Below, piece by piece: positions 25,874-34,824 of a stretch of 64,000 nt of DNA. Position 1 is the first letter of the stretch. The number at the start of each line of letters is the position of its first letter. This DNA is from an uncultured Centipeda sp. (GTDB taxonomy: Bacteria; Bacillota; Negativicutes; Selenomonadales; Selenomonadaceae): positions 1-64,000 of the forward strand of contig CAJPQT010000014.1 in the NCBI GenBank assembly GCA_905372865.1. Direction: 5' to 3'. The notes under the pieces are model-generated. The model searched no databases and was not told the origin of the DNA. It worked only from the letters and a program-made list of their open reading frames with translations. The translations under genes were made by a program, and so were the position numbers.

Positions 25874-28800
25874 CAGATTCAGAAATCAGAGCTTCCATGC
25901 TTGTAGTGAGAGAGGCGTACATCGCGGCTATGAAGGCCGAGATGCTGGGTCCCGGCTCGGAGTTCTCCCTGCCGGACGCAGAGCATGAGCTTATCTCATC
26001 TCCCCCAACGGCACGATATTCCATCGGGATACTATTCCCACAGGGCAATGTGATCCATCATGACAATGATGAGACAATCGCCGAAGAGGGTAGTGCTGAG
26101 GGGGCAGAGACATCATTCGAGCCTACTGCGGACGAATCCATGCCTGACAATCAGCCCGCTAAATATCTGCGCGCTCCCTATGAGGGGGAGGAGCCGCCCC
26201 CTGCAGACGATGAACAGGGCAATCTGGACGAGGAAATCAGTTTGTCTGCACAGTATGCGCCTTCATCTATGGGGATCACATTCCTGGTGCGGGGCAACTG
26301 TAACCGTATCTGTGGATCCGTTTCATTTGCAACATACCGGCGTGCGCAAGCAGAAGAATGTGTGCTCCCCTTTCATCCAACACAGCCGAAGCTTTTTTCT
26401 ATTCCCGCCGGTCTGAAACCATTCATCCGGTACGATGTTGCTACAGAGCAAATACGGCTGAAACGCAAGCTCTCATATACAGACGTCCGCTCCCTTTTGG
26501 AACGAGACGCCTTCGCCGAAAGCGACGGAGACCTGCTCCGAAGAACGCTCTTACGCCTAAGCGATTACTGTCGTACGGGTTATATCCGTACACCGCATGA
26601 GATTACCTTTACTTTGGACTTTGGTGAAAACAACCATACAGAGCAACGCATCACACAGATGGACAATCCTGCAAAAGCCAAAATTGTCGCCTTACGGCGA
26701 CATCTTCATGACGATATCTGGTCTGTCACCACCATGCTGGTAAACGCCCATCTTGTCGACGGTGCGGGGGTAATTCAGCAGGAACGCTGTATCTTCCAAG
26801 CACGCATGGAGATCGGAACAGAGAAGAACGCCTTCTCCTTTGTCGAAAAAACCCATGTGATCGAAGCGGCGGCTCTCGATGAGGAGGAACGTTCGCTGGC
26901 ACTCCTCTATCGCCATAAAAAGGACTACGGCACAGGACTCGGCACCTCGATAGGCTGGTCCATCGACGAGAGTGGCAACGGCTCTCTATGGAATGATTTT
27001 TTTCCGATTGCCGAGGTGCCCTCGGTGGATTTCTCACTCCCGCCCAACGATGGGATACAGGACGAAGAACTCTCAATGAAGTATCTCTCGGATCTGGGCG
27101 AAGCAACAAAAGAGCAGAGGCTATCCTCGCTGACAAAGCTGGTCGCACTTTATCAGCAGTGGGCAGAGGGGTTAAAGGCAGAGGCAGATACGTTGGATCC
27201 ACACCATCGGTCTGCCGCCGCCCAGAACATCCTTGCCTGTCAGAAGGCATATGAACGCATGTATGCGGGTATCGAGACTCTACGCATCTCGGGGAGTGCA
27301 TACAACGCCTTTTTGCTGGCGAACCGCGCGATGTTCATGCAGCGTGTGCATATTCTGAAGCAGGCGGAGATGGCGACAACGCATCCGGATCGCTACCCCA
27401 ATGATGAAGAAATTGACGAATGGCTGCAAAATCTAAACTACTATGAGGAATCTGATCGGAAGGCGATCTGGCGTCCATTCCAAATTGCGTTTCTACTCAT
27501 GGATATCAATGCTGTCGTCAACGATCAAAGCCCCGATCGAAACATGATCGACCTGATTTGGTTTCCGACCGGCGGCGGTAAAACGGAGGCTTATCTGGGT
27601 CTGACGGCATTCACGATATTTTATCGGAAACTCGCTCATCCGACGGAGTCTGACGGCACCGCTGTCATGATGCGCTATACCCTGCGTCTCCTCGCGGCAC
27701 AGCAGTTTACACGTGCTGCGACGCTGATCTGTGCGTGCGAGCACATTCGAGAGGAATCTGCCCGGCGACGTTCCGCCTATCCATCCTATCCCCTCGGCAG
27801 CGATCTCATCTCAATCGGACTCTGGATTGGTGGAGCACATACGCCAAATAAAATAAAGGATGCAGAACAGACTCGGGAAAAATTGGTTAATTCTCACGGA
27901 GACTTACGTATTGCAAAAGAAAGATACAATAAATTCCAAGTTCTGAAATGTCCATGGTGCGGCACAAAGATGGTGTGTGACGAGGAGAAGGGCCATCGCA
28001 TCGGTCAGTGGGGGTATCGCATCGATAAAAGGAGAGGAAAGGGCACTCATTTTCAGCTGTTCTGTCCACATGAACGCTGTCATTTTCATCTAAAGCTCCC
28101 CATTCAAATTGTCGATGAGGAACTGTATCAACAGCCTCCCACCCTGCTCTTCGCGACAGTCGATAAATTTGCCATGCTGCCTTGGGAAGGACGGATCGGT
28201 GCCTTCTTTGCAATGGGCAGTGTGAACCGAGCACCCGAGCTCATCATCCAGGATGAGCTGCATCTCATCTCCGGCGCATTGGGCACAATCGTCGGTCTGT
28301 TTGAAACGGCAATCGATGCCCTCTGTGCGGACAAGGGCACTCCGGCAAAGATCATTGCCTCCACCGCAACCATCCGCAGAGCCAAGGAACAATGCGCCGT
28401 TCTCTATAATCGTGAAGTCGCACAGTTCCCTCCGCCCGGTCTCAATGCCGCAGATTCATTCTTTGCAAAGGAATCGACCATCGATTACAGCAAGGGTGTA
28501 TACGGACGCAAGTATGTAGGGATCATGCCCTCAGGCAAGACGAAAGCCATCCTCGAGATTCGCCTGATGGCAGCACTCCTGCAACGGCTTTACACGATGG
28601 ATCTTCCGGAAGAAGTCAAGGATAAATTCTGGACACTGACCGTGTATTTCAACACTTTGAAGGAGCTCGGCAAAGCATCCACATTCGCAAATGATGATGT
28701 GAAGGACTTTATCAAGCGTACTGCGTATCGCATGTTTATGCCTTCCCGCCAGATGACAACGCCCGATGAGCTCACAAGCCGCGTATCGACGACGGAACTC

Positions 28801-29595
28801 AATGAAACGCTCAACAAACTCGAAAAAATCGCCTACTCAAAGGATAATCTGGACGCCAAAAAATATGCAACCAACATTCTGCTCGCCACAAATATGATTT
28901 CGGTCGGGATCGATGTCGCGCGTCTCAATGCGATGATGCTGCTGGGACAGCCAAAATTGACCAGTGAATACATCCAGGCCACCAGTCGCGTGGGTCGCTC
29001 CTATCCAGGTGTTGTCTTCGTGCAATATGACGCGACGAAAAGCAGAGATCGTTCCCACTACGAACGCTTCTGTTCCTATCATGATTCCTTCTATCGCTTC
29101 GTCGAGCCAACGGGTGCCACGCCATTCTCAAGACCGGCGCGAGCACGAGCACTGCACTCAGTCATCACAGCACTCGTACGGCAAAAAACAGGACTCACCG
29201 GTGATGCTGATGCCATCCATTTCAACCGCGCTGATTTTTCCGATGAACTGCGAGAAATCGAGGACTTCATCGTCGATCGCATGGTATCCATCAACCACCT
29301 TTTGGACAACCATAATACAGAGGATCCGACAGAACTGCGCAAAGAGATGGAGGCCTTCCTGCAGAGATGGGAACGATGCATCGACGCATATACAACGGAT
29401 GACTCACAAGGGGCGCTCTATTTCGGTCAGAAATTCATGTTAAAGCCCCCCTCCGCAGAAGAAGGGCGTCTCCTAAAAGCGTATGGTTCTGCCGGAAAAG
29501 ATTCAGCCATTGATACACTGACCTCAATGCGTCATGTGGACACCCCTGTATATGGAGCAGTCATATTGTGGGAAGGAGCGTATTCAAATGTGTGA
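25870..29595 (+). CDS. drmA: DrmA-like DISARM helicase
   Basis: 1241 residues. Helicase core in the C-terminal half: Walker A PTGGGKTEAY (~565), zinc-binding CPWCG ... CPHERC (~693-735), DExH-type IIQDELHLISG (~791), STATI motif III (~835) and motif VI QATSRVGRSYPG (~1036). The long N-terminal part and the DELH box match DrmA, the helicase shared by class 1 and class 2 DISARM. With DrmB it is thought to recognise and block incoming DNA. Starts on the drmE stop (ATGA) and overlaps drmB by 8 nt, so the three genes are translationally coupled. Confidence 0.9.
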   Translation: MTDSEIRASMLVVREAYIAAMKAEMLGPGSEFSLPDAEHELISSPPTARYSIGILFPQGNVIHHDNDETIAEEGSAEGAETSFEPTADESMPDNQPAKYLRAPYEGEEPPPADDEQGNLDEEISLSAQYAPSSMGITFLVRGNCNRICGSVSFATYRRAQAEECVLPFHPTQPKLFSIPAGLKPFIRYDVATEQIRLKRKLSYTDVRSLLERDAFAESDGDLLRRTLLRLSDYCRTGYIRTPHEITFTLDFGENNHTEQRITQMDNPAKAKIVALRRHLHDDIWSVTTMLVNAHLVDGAGVIQQERCIFQARMEIGTEKNAFSFVEKTHVIEAAALDEEERSLALLYRHKKDYGTGLGTSIGWSIDESGNGSLWNDFFPIAEVPSVDFSLPPNDGIQDEELSMKYLSDLGEATKEQRLSSLTKLVALYQQWAEGLKAEADTLDPHHRSAAAQNILACQKAYERMYAGIETLRISGSAYNAFLLANRAMFMQRVHILKQAEMATTHPDRYPNDEEIDEWLQNLNYYEESDRKAIWRPFQIAFLLMDINAVVNDQSPDRNMIDLIWFPTGGGKTEAYLGLTAFTIFYRKLAHPTESDGTAVMMRYTLRLLAAQQFTRAATLICACEHIREESARRRSAYPSYPLGSDLISIGLWIGGAHTPNKIKDAEQTREKLVNSHGDLRIAKERYNKFQVLKCPWCGTKMVCDEEKGHRIGQWGYRIDKRRGKGTHFQLFCPHERCHFHLKLPIQIVDEELYQQPPTLLFATVDKFAMLPWEGRIGAFFAMGSVNRAPELIIQDELHLISGALGTIVGLFETAIDALCADKGTPAKIIASTATIRRAKEQCAVLYNREVAQFPPPGLNAADSFFAKESTIDYSKGVYGRKYVGIMPSGKTKAILEIRLMAALLQRLYTMDLPEEVKDKFWTLTVYFNTLKELGKASTFANDDVKDFIKRTAYRMFMPSRQMTTPDELTSRVSTTELNETLNKLEKIAYSKDNLDAKKYATNILLATNMISVGIDVARLNAMMLLGQPKLTSEYIQATSRVGRSYPGVVFVQYDATKSRDRSHYERFCSYHDSFYRFVEPTGATPFSRPARARALHSVITALVRQKTGLTGDADAIHFNRADFSDELREIEDFIVDRMVSINHLLDNHNTEDPTELRKEMEAFLQRWERCIDAYTTDDSQGALYFGQKFMLKPPSAEEGRLLKAYGSAGKDSAIDTLTSMRHVDTPVYGAVILWEGAYSNV

Positions 29596-31432
29596 ACATC
29601 GATCCCCGTTGAATAAGCAGACGCACTCCGTTCGCACGGCGCAGGCAGTGCTGCAGTACGGTGCGGGTGCTATGGTTGATTTCCCCGACCAGACGCTGGT
29701 CACCGCCGCGCCGGAATTGTGGCAAAAGACTATGAAAATATATGATGAGCGGTTTGCCAAAGCACTTCATGTCGATCATTTCGCACGTCCAACAACAATC
29801 GGCTATGTTCGTTTTCCGGAATGGTACTTCTGCCCCAAATGTCGCCATTTCCAACCCCTCAATCAGTGGATCGCGCTTTATCGGAAATCTGCACGGCCAT
29901 GGCTGCTGGATGAAGATCCGAATATGGTGCGGCATATGCAGTGCCCCACATGTCGACAGGATCTCCTATGCACACGAATCGTTACGGTCTGTAACCATGG
30001 TCATCTGAACGATTTCCCCTGGGTTAGTTGGGTACACGCCACTGCAAAGAAACCCATCTGCGGATCGCCCAATCTACAGTTGATGACCAGCACCTCCGGC
30101 AGTGAGGGATTGGATGGTATCCGTATCAAGTGCACCTCGTGTGGTGCCCAAGCTACGCTAAAGGGGGCCATGGATGATGGTCGCTTTCAAGCTTTAGAAA
30201 ATTCCGGAGAGGGTTATTCCTTTCGCTGCGAGGGCAGGCATCCATTCCGCCACGAACAGGAGGATTGTCACTGCTATCCGCGCGCCATCCAACGCGGCTC
30301 ATCCTCTGTCTATTTCCCGCTTGTCTATCGCTCTCTCATCATCCCACCCTATGCAAATCGCCTCAATATGGATATTGAAAAGAGTGACGAATTTGATTTT
30401 TGTGTGAGAAGTATTGCCGATGAAGATCCCGAAGATCGCCTCGCTTTCATCCAAAAGAAACTCTCCAAATGGACTAAAAAAATCGCCTTGGAAGTCGGTG
30501 CAAAGGAGCAGGATGTGGAACAGATCTTGCGGCGCAAATGGCTCATCCAGCAGAGTGAGGGGAGCGGCATCGATGACTCCTATCGCTATGAGGAGTACGC
30601 AGCCTTATCCGGTGCGGTCAAAACTCGTTCGGAGGATTCCTTTGCCGGAGACTTCTCGCGCGAGGAAACGGATATTACGCTCTATCAGCTCCCCCACCTG
30701 AAGGCCGTCACTCTGATTGACAAAATCCGTGTAGTCAATGCCCTTATTGGATTCTCGCGCCTACACCCCGTAACCAAGCCTTCTGATAAGGGGTTTGTCC
30801 CCGTGAAAAAACCGCACACGAACTGGTATCCGGCCTACGAGGTACGTGGGGAGGGGATCTTTATCGAACTCTGTTACGATGACATCGCACGTTGGCTGGA
30901 TAAATACCAAAAGGAACTGTTCGCTCGGATAAATATGCTCTATGCCAGCTGTCAAAATTCGCTCATCGGTGAACATCTTATGCAAAATATCAATCCCATC
31001 TATATGATGCTGCATACGCTTTCTCATTTACTGATCGCGCAGCTGAGTTTTGAGTGTGGCTACAGTGTAGCCTCCCTCTGCGAGCGCATCTACTGTTCCA
31101 ACGAGGCCGATGAGAAAATGTGCGGGATTTTTATCTATACTGCAAGCGGTGATGCAGAGGGAACACTCGGGGGTCTGGTACGGCAGGGACGCGAAGATGC
31201 CTTTCCACAAATTTTTCGGAGAGCCATTACCAAAGCAAGAACCTGCTCCAACGATCCCGTCTGTATCATGAGTCACGGTCAAGGACGCGACTCGCTCAAT
31301 CTGGCAGCCTGTCATGCATGTGGACTGCTGCCCGAGACCTGCTGTGAGATCGGTAACATCTTGCTGGATCGCGGTATGATTGTCGGAACCTATGAAAATC
31401 CGGAAATTGGATTCTGGCGGGAATTGTGCTGA
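29588..31432 (+). CDS. drmB: DrmB-like DISARM protein (DUF1998)
   Basis: 614 residues from the ATG preceded by GGAAGGAG, overlapping drmA by 8 nt. N-terminal QAVLQYGAGAMVDFP, zinc clusters CPKCRHF and CPTCRQDLLC, and the C-terminal DUF1998 region with HTLSHLLIAQLS (~478) and the Cys-rich end CHACGLLPETCCE match DrmB. In DISARM it partners DrmA. No drmC (PLD nuclease) or DISARM methylase follows; instead a nuclease remnant and then the flanking chromosome are found. Confidence 0.9.
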   Translation: MCEHRSPLNKQTHSVRTAQAVLQYGAGAMVDFPDQTLVTAAPELWQKTMKIYDERFAKALHVDHFARPTTIGYVRFPEWYFCPKCRHFQPLNQWIALYRKSARPWLLDEDPNMVRHMQCPTCRQDLLCTRIVTVCNHGHLNDFPWVSWVHATAKKPICGSPNLQLMTSTSGSEGLDGIRIKCTSCGAQATLKGAMDDGRFQALENSGEGYSFRCEGRHPFRHEQEDCHCYPRAIQRGSSSVYFPLVYRSLIIPPYANRLNMDIEKSDEFDFCVRSIADEDPEDRLAFIQKKLSKWTKKIALEVGAKEQDVEQILRRKWLIQQSEGSGIDDSYRYEEYAALSGAVKTRSEDSFAGDFSREETDITLYQLPHLKAVTLIDKIRVVNALIGFSRLHPVTKPSDKGFVPVKKPHTNWYPAYEVRGEGIFIELCYDDIARWLDKYQKELFARINMLYASCQNSLIGEHLMQNINPIYMMLHTLSHLLIAQLSFECGYSVASLCERIYCSNEADEKMCGIFIYTASGDAEGTLGGLVRQGREDAFPQIFRRAITKARTCSNDPVCIMSHGQGRDSLNLAACHACGLLPETCCEIGNILLDRGMIVGTYENPEIGFWRELC

Positions 31433-31532
31433 CACCTGTGGCAAAATAGCACCATTCATATTGCTACCATACCGTAGTTCAAACTGCGGCAAAGCCAAAC
31501 ATTTTGTTGGAGAAACTGAACGGAGAAAATCC

Positions 31533-31664
31533 ATGGTCAATCTATTTCACTACGCAACAAGTGAGTTCTCGCAGGATGCTCTTAAACGAAAAAACTACAA
31601 TGCCCGCGTGACGCAGGTCAAACGTGCGCTGAGCGAGATCACAGTGGAGTGGTCACAACGATAA
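31533..31664 (+). pseudogene. Remnant of a PD-(D/E)xK-type nuclease gene
   Basis: 43 codons starting at an ATG preceded by CGGAG. The first 16 residues (MVNLFHYATSEFSQDA) match the very conserved start of a family of defence-island nucleases (NLFxxATSELSQDAF...), but the sequence then jumps to an unrelated helical tail and stops. I infer an internal deletion fusing the first codons to the last ones. It marks the right edge of the defence island. Confidence 0.55.
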
Positions 31665-31729
31665 AAGGTATCTGACCAAGAGGCAATAAACTTCCCACAG
31701 AAGTGCTGCTATCATCGCTCAAACATGAA

Positions 31730-31779
31730 AGCCCGCCCCTGCTCTCTTGTACAAAAAGAGAGCAGGGGTGGGCTTTTTC
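31730..31779. terminator. Bidirectional terminator between defence island and HAD phosphatase
   Basis: 18 bp stem with one mismatch (agcccgcccctgctctct and partner) around a 9 nt loop, with TTTTT on the plus strand and a short TTT on the minus strand. Confidence 0.8.
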
Positions 31780-31792
31780 GATATGTGTTTCC

Positions 31793-32719
31793 TTACTCCG
31801 TCAGTGTCTTTGCATAGAACTCCTCGCGTGCCTCGGGGCTCATGGTCATGTAGTCCTTGGCGAGCGCACCGACCCACGAGCCGTAGGCGGGATTCGGGAA
31901 GACGATGTACTGTGTGCCAAACTCCTCCTGTGCTGCATCGATTGCGGCATTCCGTGCGGCGCGGTTCATGCCCTTCGTTCCGAGGGGAAGATCGCCCACG
32001 TTGTCGCCCATGTAGACGACGACATCATAGTCCTCTGTGATCCGATCAAAACGCGGCTGCTTGTCGCTCTTTTGCCGATCCTCCATGAGGAGGACGTGCT
32101 CCGCGTCCACGAAGGGGAAGCCGAGTGCCTTGAGGTTCGCGATGGTCGGCTCGTAGTTGACCTCGCTCCAGCGGTTGCTGACGTAGAAGATGGCAACGCC
32201 GCGCCGCGCGACCTCGTTCAGAAACTCCACCGCGCCCGGCATGGCCTCAGAGCGACCATCGTGCACGGTCCCGCGCCACCAGGGCGCGTCAAATCGTCCA
32301 TTGCCGTCCGCGACGCTCGCTGCCATGGCGCGTGTGTTGTCCGTGACGGTCTCATCGCAGTCGAGGACGATGGCGAGCGGCTTGCCGCTGCGGGCGGCGG
32401 GATTCGCCTGCGCACGGTCGATCGCCATGAGTGCCGCATTGTAGCCCTGATAGCAGAGCGCACGGTACTCCGCCGAGGTACGCATCCAGAGGAGTGCCAT
32501 ATACTCGGCATCGGCGAGCTGCTGTGCGCTCACCTCCTCCTCCGTGAGCGGCAGGGGCATCGGCGCGTCCTGCGCATTCTCCACATACGCCGCGCCGCTC
32601 GCCGCCGTCACGGTCGGTGGAGCACAGCCCCATGCGCTCCCGCCGAGCAGGAATGCTGCACAGCCGAGCGCGAGTGTTTTCTTCCACGGATTCTTCCACT
32701 GGGTGTTCCATGTGTTCAT
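31793..32719 (-). CDS. HAD-family acid phosphatase, lipoprotein e(P4)/class B-like
   Basis: 308 residues. N-terminal hydrophobic segment with GSAWGC, a lipobox-like site, predicts an exported, probably lipid-anchored protein. The catalytic HAD motif I is VLDCDETVTDN (~118-128). FYVSNRW (~174) is motif II, and YMGDNVGDL (~237) provides the acidic motif IV. This pattern is that of the e(P4) 5'-nucleotidase/acid phosphatase group, which releases phosphate from nucleotides such as NMN outside the inner membrane. Monocistronic, with the stem-loop at 31730 downstream. Confidence 0.88.
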   Translation of the reverse strand: MNTWNTQWKNPWKKTLALGCAAFLLGGSAWGCAPPTVTAASGAAYVENAQDAPMPLPLTEEEVSAQQLADAEYMALLWMRTSAEYRALCYQGYNAALMAIDRAQANPAARSGKPLAIVLDCDETVTDNTRAMAASVADGNGRFDAPWWRGTVHDGRSEAMPGAVEFLNEVARRGVAIFYVSNRWSEVNYEPTIANLKALGFPFVDAEHVLLMEDRQKSDKQPRFDRITEDYDVVVYMGDNVGDLPLGTKGMNRAARNAAIDAAQEEFGTQYIVFPNPAYGSWVGALAKDYMTMSPEAREEFYAKTLTE

Positions 32720-32742
32720 TGTGAAATACTCCTTTTCTTTAA

Positions 32743-32769
32743 GGAAGCACTGAGTATATCCGTGATTCC
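32743..32769 (+). mobile_element. MITE relic (both ends, 27 bp)
   Basis: GGAAGCACTGA and TGATTCC ends separated by a few bases, with TTAA on the left. Looks like an extreme internal deletion derivative of the MITE family; lies in the upstream region of the phosphatase gene. Confidence 0.55.
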
Positions 32770-32848
32770 TTGTATCAAAATTTTCAACCTATTATAACAC
32801 AAATTTTGAAATAAAAAAGAAGCTGCTTGAAAAACAGCTTCAAAAATC

Positions 32849-33367
32849 TTACTCACGCACCTCGACCTGACACATCCGCATCGCGGCGAGCGCGTTTGCG
32901 TGGCTCTCGGGGGTGACACCCGCGCAGCAGGCGGCATCGACGGTGATGTGTTTCTCGGGGTAGAACGCCTTTGCGAGGAGGGCGTTGGAGATGACGCAGA
33001 TGTCAGTGCAGAGCCCGACCAGCTCGATTTCGTCGTAGTCCGCGAGGGCGGCGGGGAGTGCAGTCGCGCCGAAGGTGGGCTTTTCGATGACGGCGGCCGC
33101 CTCCCGTACAAAGGGCTGGAGCGCATCCGCGATCTGCCACCCTGCCGTACCGCGGATGCAGTGCTCGACGGGAAGTTTCTTCCCCTCCTGCGTCGCGAGA
33201 TAGTCCGCGCCGTGGGTGTCCATGGTAAATACGAGTGCAGTTCCCTCCGCACGGGCAGCGGCGAGCTTCTCGACCATACGCGGCAGCATTGCCTGTGCCT
33301 CCTGCGTACCGAGTGCGCCGTCCACGAAGTCGTTCTGCATATCGATCACAACAATTGCTTTTCGCAT
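32849..33367 (-). CDS. Isochorismatase-like cysteine hydrolase (nicotinamidase-related)
   Basis: 172 residues from the ATG preceded by GAGGGG. Catalytic triad pattern of the family: Asp9 (VIDMQNDF), Lys (EKPTFGA, ~80) and Cys (LCTDICVISNA, ~120), with the cis-peptide neighbourhood LVGLCTD. These enzymes hydrolyse amides such as nicotinamide or cleave isochorismate. The size and the DFVDGALG...GTQEA start resemble the nicotinamidase-like branch, but the substrate cannot be fixed. Stands alone. Confidence 0.85.
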   Translation of the reverse strand: MRKAIVVIDMQNDFVDGALGTQEAQAMLPRMVEKLAAARAEGTALVFTMDTHGADYLATQEGKKLPVEHCIRGTAGWQIADALQPFVREAAAVIEKPTFGATALPAALADYDEIELVGLCTDICVISNALLAKAFYPEKHITVDAACCAGVTPESHANALAAMRMCQVEVRE

Positions 33368-33420
33368 GATAATCCCCTCCATAAAGTGTCATTGATTCGC
33401 ATTATAACATATTCCACACA

Positions 33421-33454
33421 AAAAGAGCACCCACTCCCGTCGGAATGGATGCTC
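33421..33454 (-). terminator. Terminator of the small secreted-protein gene
   Basis: Stem gagcatccattcc / ggagtgggtgctc (minus strand, two G-T pairs) with TTTTTG following. Confidence 0.75.
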
Positions 33455-33469
33455 CGTGACCCCCGCAGA

Positions 33470-33748
33470 TCAGGTGTTTTTCGCAATGATCGCGCCGATG
33501 ACAGCGCCCGCGATGACAGCAGTATTGACGCTGCCCTGCGAGTACTTCTTGCCGCTCTTCTTCTTGCGTTTGCCGCCCCATGCGAGCTTCTGGACATCAT
33601 CGCGTCCGTCAAGGCTCGTGTAGGAGGCATGCTGCGCCGGTACGGAGAGAGCGCTCGCGGAGACCTCCGCCGCGCCGAGCCCGCCATAGCCGAGTACACC
33701 GACAAGTGCGGCGACTGCGGTCTTCTTCATCATCTTCGTTGTCATCAT
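33470..33748 (-). CDS. Small secreted protein with basic mid-region, function unknown
   Basis: 92 residues. Signal peptide (MKKTAVAALVGVLGYGGLGA, likely cut after VSA), then a short polar region with the basic stretch GKRKKKSGKK, and a C-terminal hydrophobic segment rich in Ala/Ile (VIAGAVIGAIIA) that could insert in a membrane or form an amphipathic helix. The composition is reminiscent of small bacteriocin-like or envelope peptides but no family is recognised. Own terminator. Confidence 0.6.
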   Translation of the reverse strand: MMTTKMMKKTAVAALVGVLGYGGLGAAEVSASALSVPAQHASYTSLDGRDDVQKLAWGGKRKKKSGKKYSQGSVNTAVIAGAVIGAIIAKNT

Positions 33749-33778
33749 GTGAATCCCGTCCTTTCAGAGGGTTGTGAC

Positions 33779-33807
33779 GGAGCCCCTGATCTATGATCAG
33801 TGCTTCC
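33779..33807 (-). mobile_element. MITE relic (29 bp, degenerate left end)
   Basis: GGAGCCCCTGAT at the left (a degenerate GGAATCGCTGAT) and ATCAGTGCTTCC at the right, followed by TTAA at 33808-33811. Placed just upstream of the small secreted-protein gene. Confidence 0.4.
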
Positions 33808-33922
33808 TTAAAATCTCTTCCCGTTATAAAGAGATCATATCGCCCATGGATGGGAATTCCATTCGAGTGGAATGCGAGTTTTGTTAGGAGTTGCTGCTAA
33901 TTTTTGGTATTTGTATGAAAAT

Positions 33923-34552
33923 TTATTGAGGATGGCTGAGACGCTCCCGATAGAACTGCGCCTTGCCGCGCAGGACATCGCCGCCGCGCGTGCCATCCGT
34001 TGCCCACGGACGGAATGCAGGGCACTCCTCTGTGCCGAGGTACTCCAGATCCCAACGCTCGCAGGTGGAGCGCGGGCCGTAGGGCGCGTGCGCATGTACG
34101 CCGTCCTCGTTGTCCGCCGCCTCGCCGTGGGTGAGGATGCGCTCCTTGTCGATCGTGAGCCACAGGCCGTCCGCGAGTGCCGTCACAGCCATCGCCAGAG
34201 CCTCGATCTGTGCGGCAGTCGGCGGCTCGTGACCGAGGTCATCCGTCGTCGCACCGACGCAGCCGAGGAGGGCGATGCTGACGCTGCCACTGTTGCGCAG
34301 GTAGGTCGCGGCGAGCACATCGTCGAGCACGCCGTCCCCGATGACGTAGATGCCGCCGTCCGCATCGACCTGCACATGGTAGTCCGCGAAGAACTGCCCG
34401 TAGTGCCCCGCCGTCCAGTGCAGATAGAGCCTCGTCTTACGGCCGCAGCGGGCGGCAGCATAACAGAGCGCAGGGCGGTATGCCGCTGCGAGTTCCCTGA
34501 GCTCTGCGCAGGTCACGCGCCGCAGTGCAGAGGCAGGCAGTACCGCGCTCAT
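33923..34552 (-). CDS. N-acetylmuramoyl-L-alanine amidase (phage-type endolysin)
   Basis: 209 residues. Amidase_2-type features: zinc-ligand region LYLHWTAGHYGQFFADYHV (first His near 46), NSGSVSIALLG, and the later THGEAAD (His near 142), followed by ST-C-ERWDL. The enzyme cuts the lactyl amide bond of peptidoglycan. There is no signal peptide, as expected for an endolysin released by a holin; the preceding gene, overlapping by 4 nt, encodes a small one-helix membrane protein. No other phage genes are nearby, so this is an orphan lysis module or is used by the host. Confidence 0.82.
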   Translation of the reverse strand: MSAVLPASALRRVTCAELRELAAAYRPALCYAAARCGRKTRLYLHWTAGHYGQFFADYHVQVDADGGIYVIGDGVLDDVLAATYLRNSGSVSIALLGCVGATTDDLGHEPPTAAQIEALAMAVTALADGLWLTIDKERILTHGEAADNEDGVHAHAPYGPRSTCERWDLEYLGTEECPAFRPWATDGTRGGDVLRGKAQFYRERLSHPQ

Positions 34553-34722
34553 CGTACGCCCTCCTTTTCATTTCGCATCATGACCGTCCGCCCGAGAAAT
34601 CCGATCAGCCCCGAGGCGATATTGCTCGTCAGCTCCGCGCTCCCGTAGAAGACCGACAGGATCGCGACCACGACCAGCCCCGTCCCAACCATCCAGTCCA
34701 CGCGCGGCAGATAGTTTCGCAT
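34549..34722 (-). CDS. Small holin-like membrane protein
   Basis: 57 residues from the ATG preceded by AGGAGA. A single hydrophobic segment (MVGTGLVVVAILSVFYGS, ~12-29), then a Gly/Ile-containing second weaker segment and a basic C terminus. It overlaps the amidase start (ATGA), the arrangement of a holin-endolysin cassette. Holin function is inferred from context and topology only. Confidence 0.6.
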   Translation of the reverse strand: MRNYLPRVDWMVGTGLVVVAILSVFYGSAELTSNIASGLIGFLGRTVMMRNEKEGVR

Positions 34723-34729
34723 AAAAATT

Positions 34730-34792
34730 CTCCTTTCCTGTGTTGGCAAGTTTCTTTCCTAAGAAATACTTGCTGCAACAACAGAAAAGGAG
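34730..34792. repeat. Imperfect long hairpin next to the outlying CRISPR repeat
   Basis: ctcctttcctgtgttg...gcaagtttctt pairs imperfectly with aagaaatacttgc...caacagaaaaggag. TTTTTT follows on the plus strand (34795-34800), so it could act as a terminator for plus-strand transcripts. On the minus strand it precedes the holin-like gene. Confidence 0.5.
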
Positions 34793-34800
34793 AGTTTTTT

Positions 34801-34824
34801 GTTCCGTCCCCTTGCGGGGATGTG
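34801..34824 (-). repeat. Outlying truncated CRISPR repeat
   Basis: 24 nt identical or nearly so to the core of the array repeat (CCGTCCCCTTGCGGGGATGTG), lacking the TTTTAAAAT end; it abuts the stop codon of the DUF4926-like gene. It lies 546 bp from the array in the same orientation. Confidence 0.8.
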
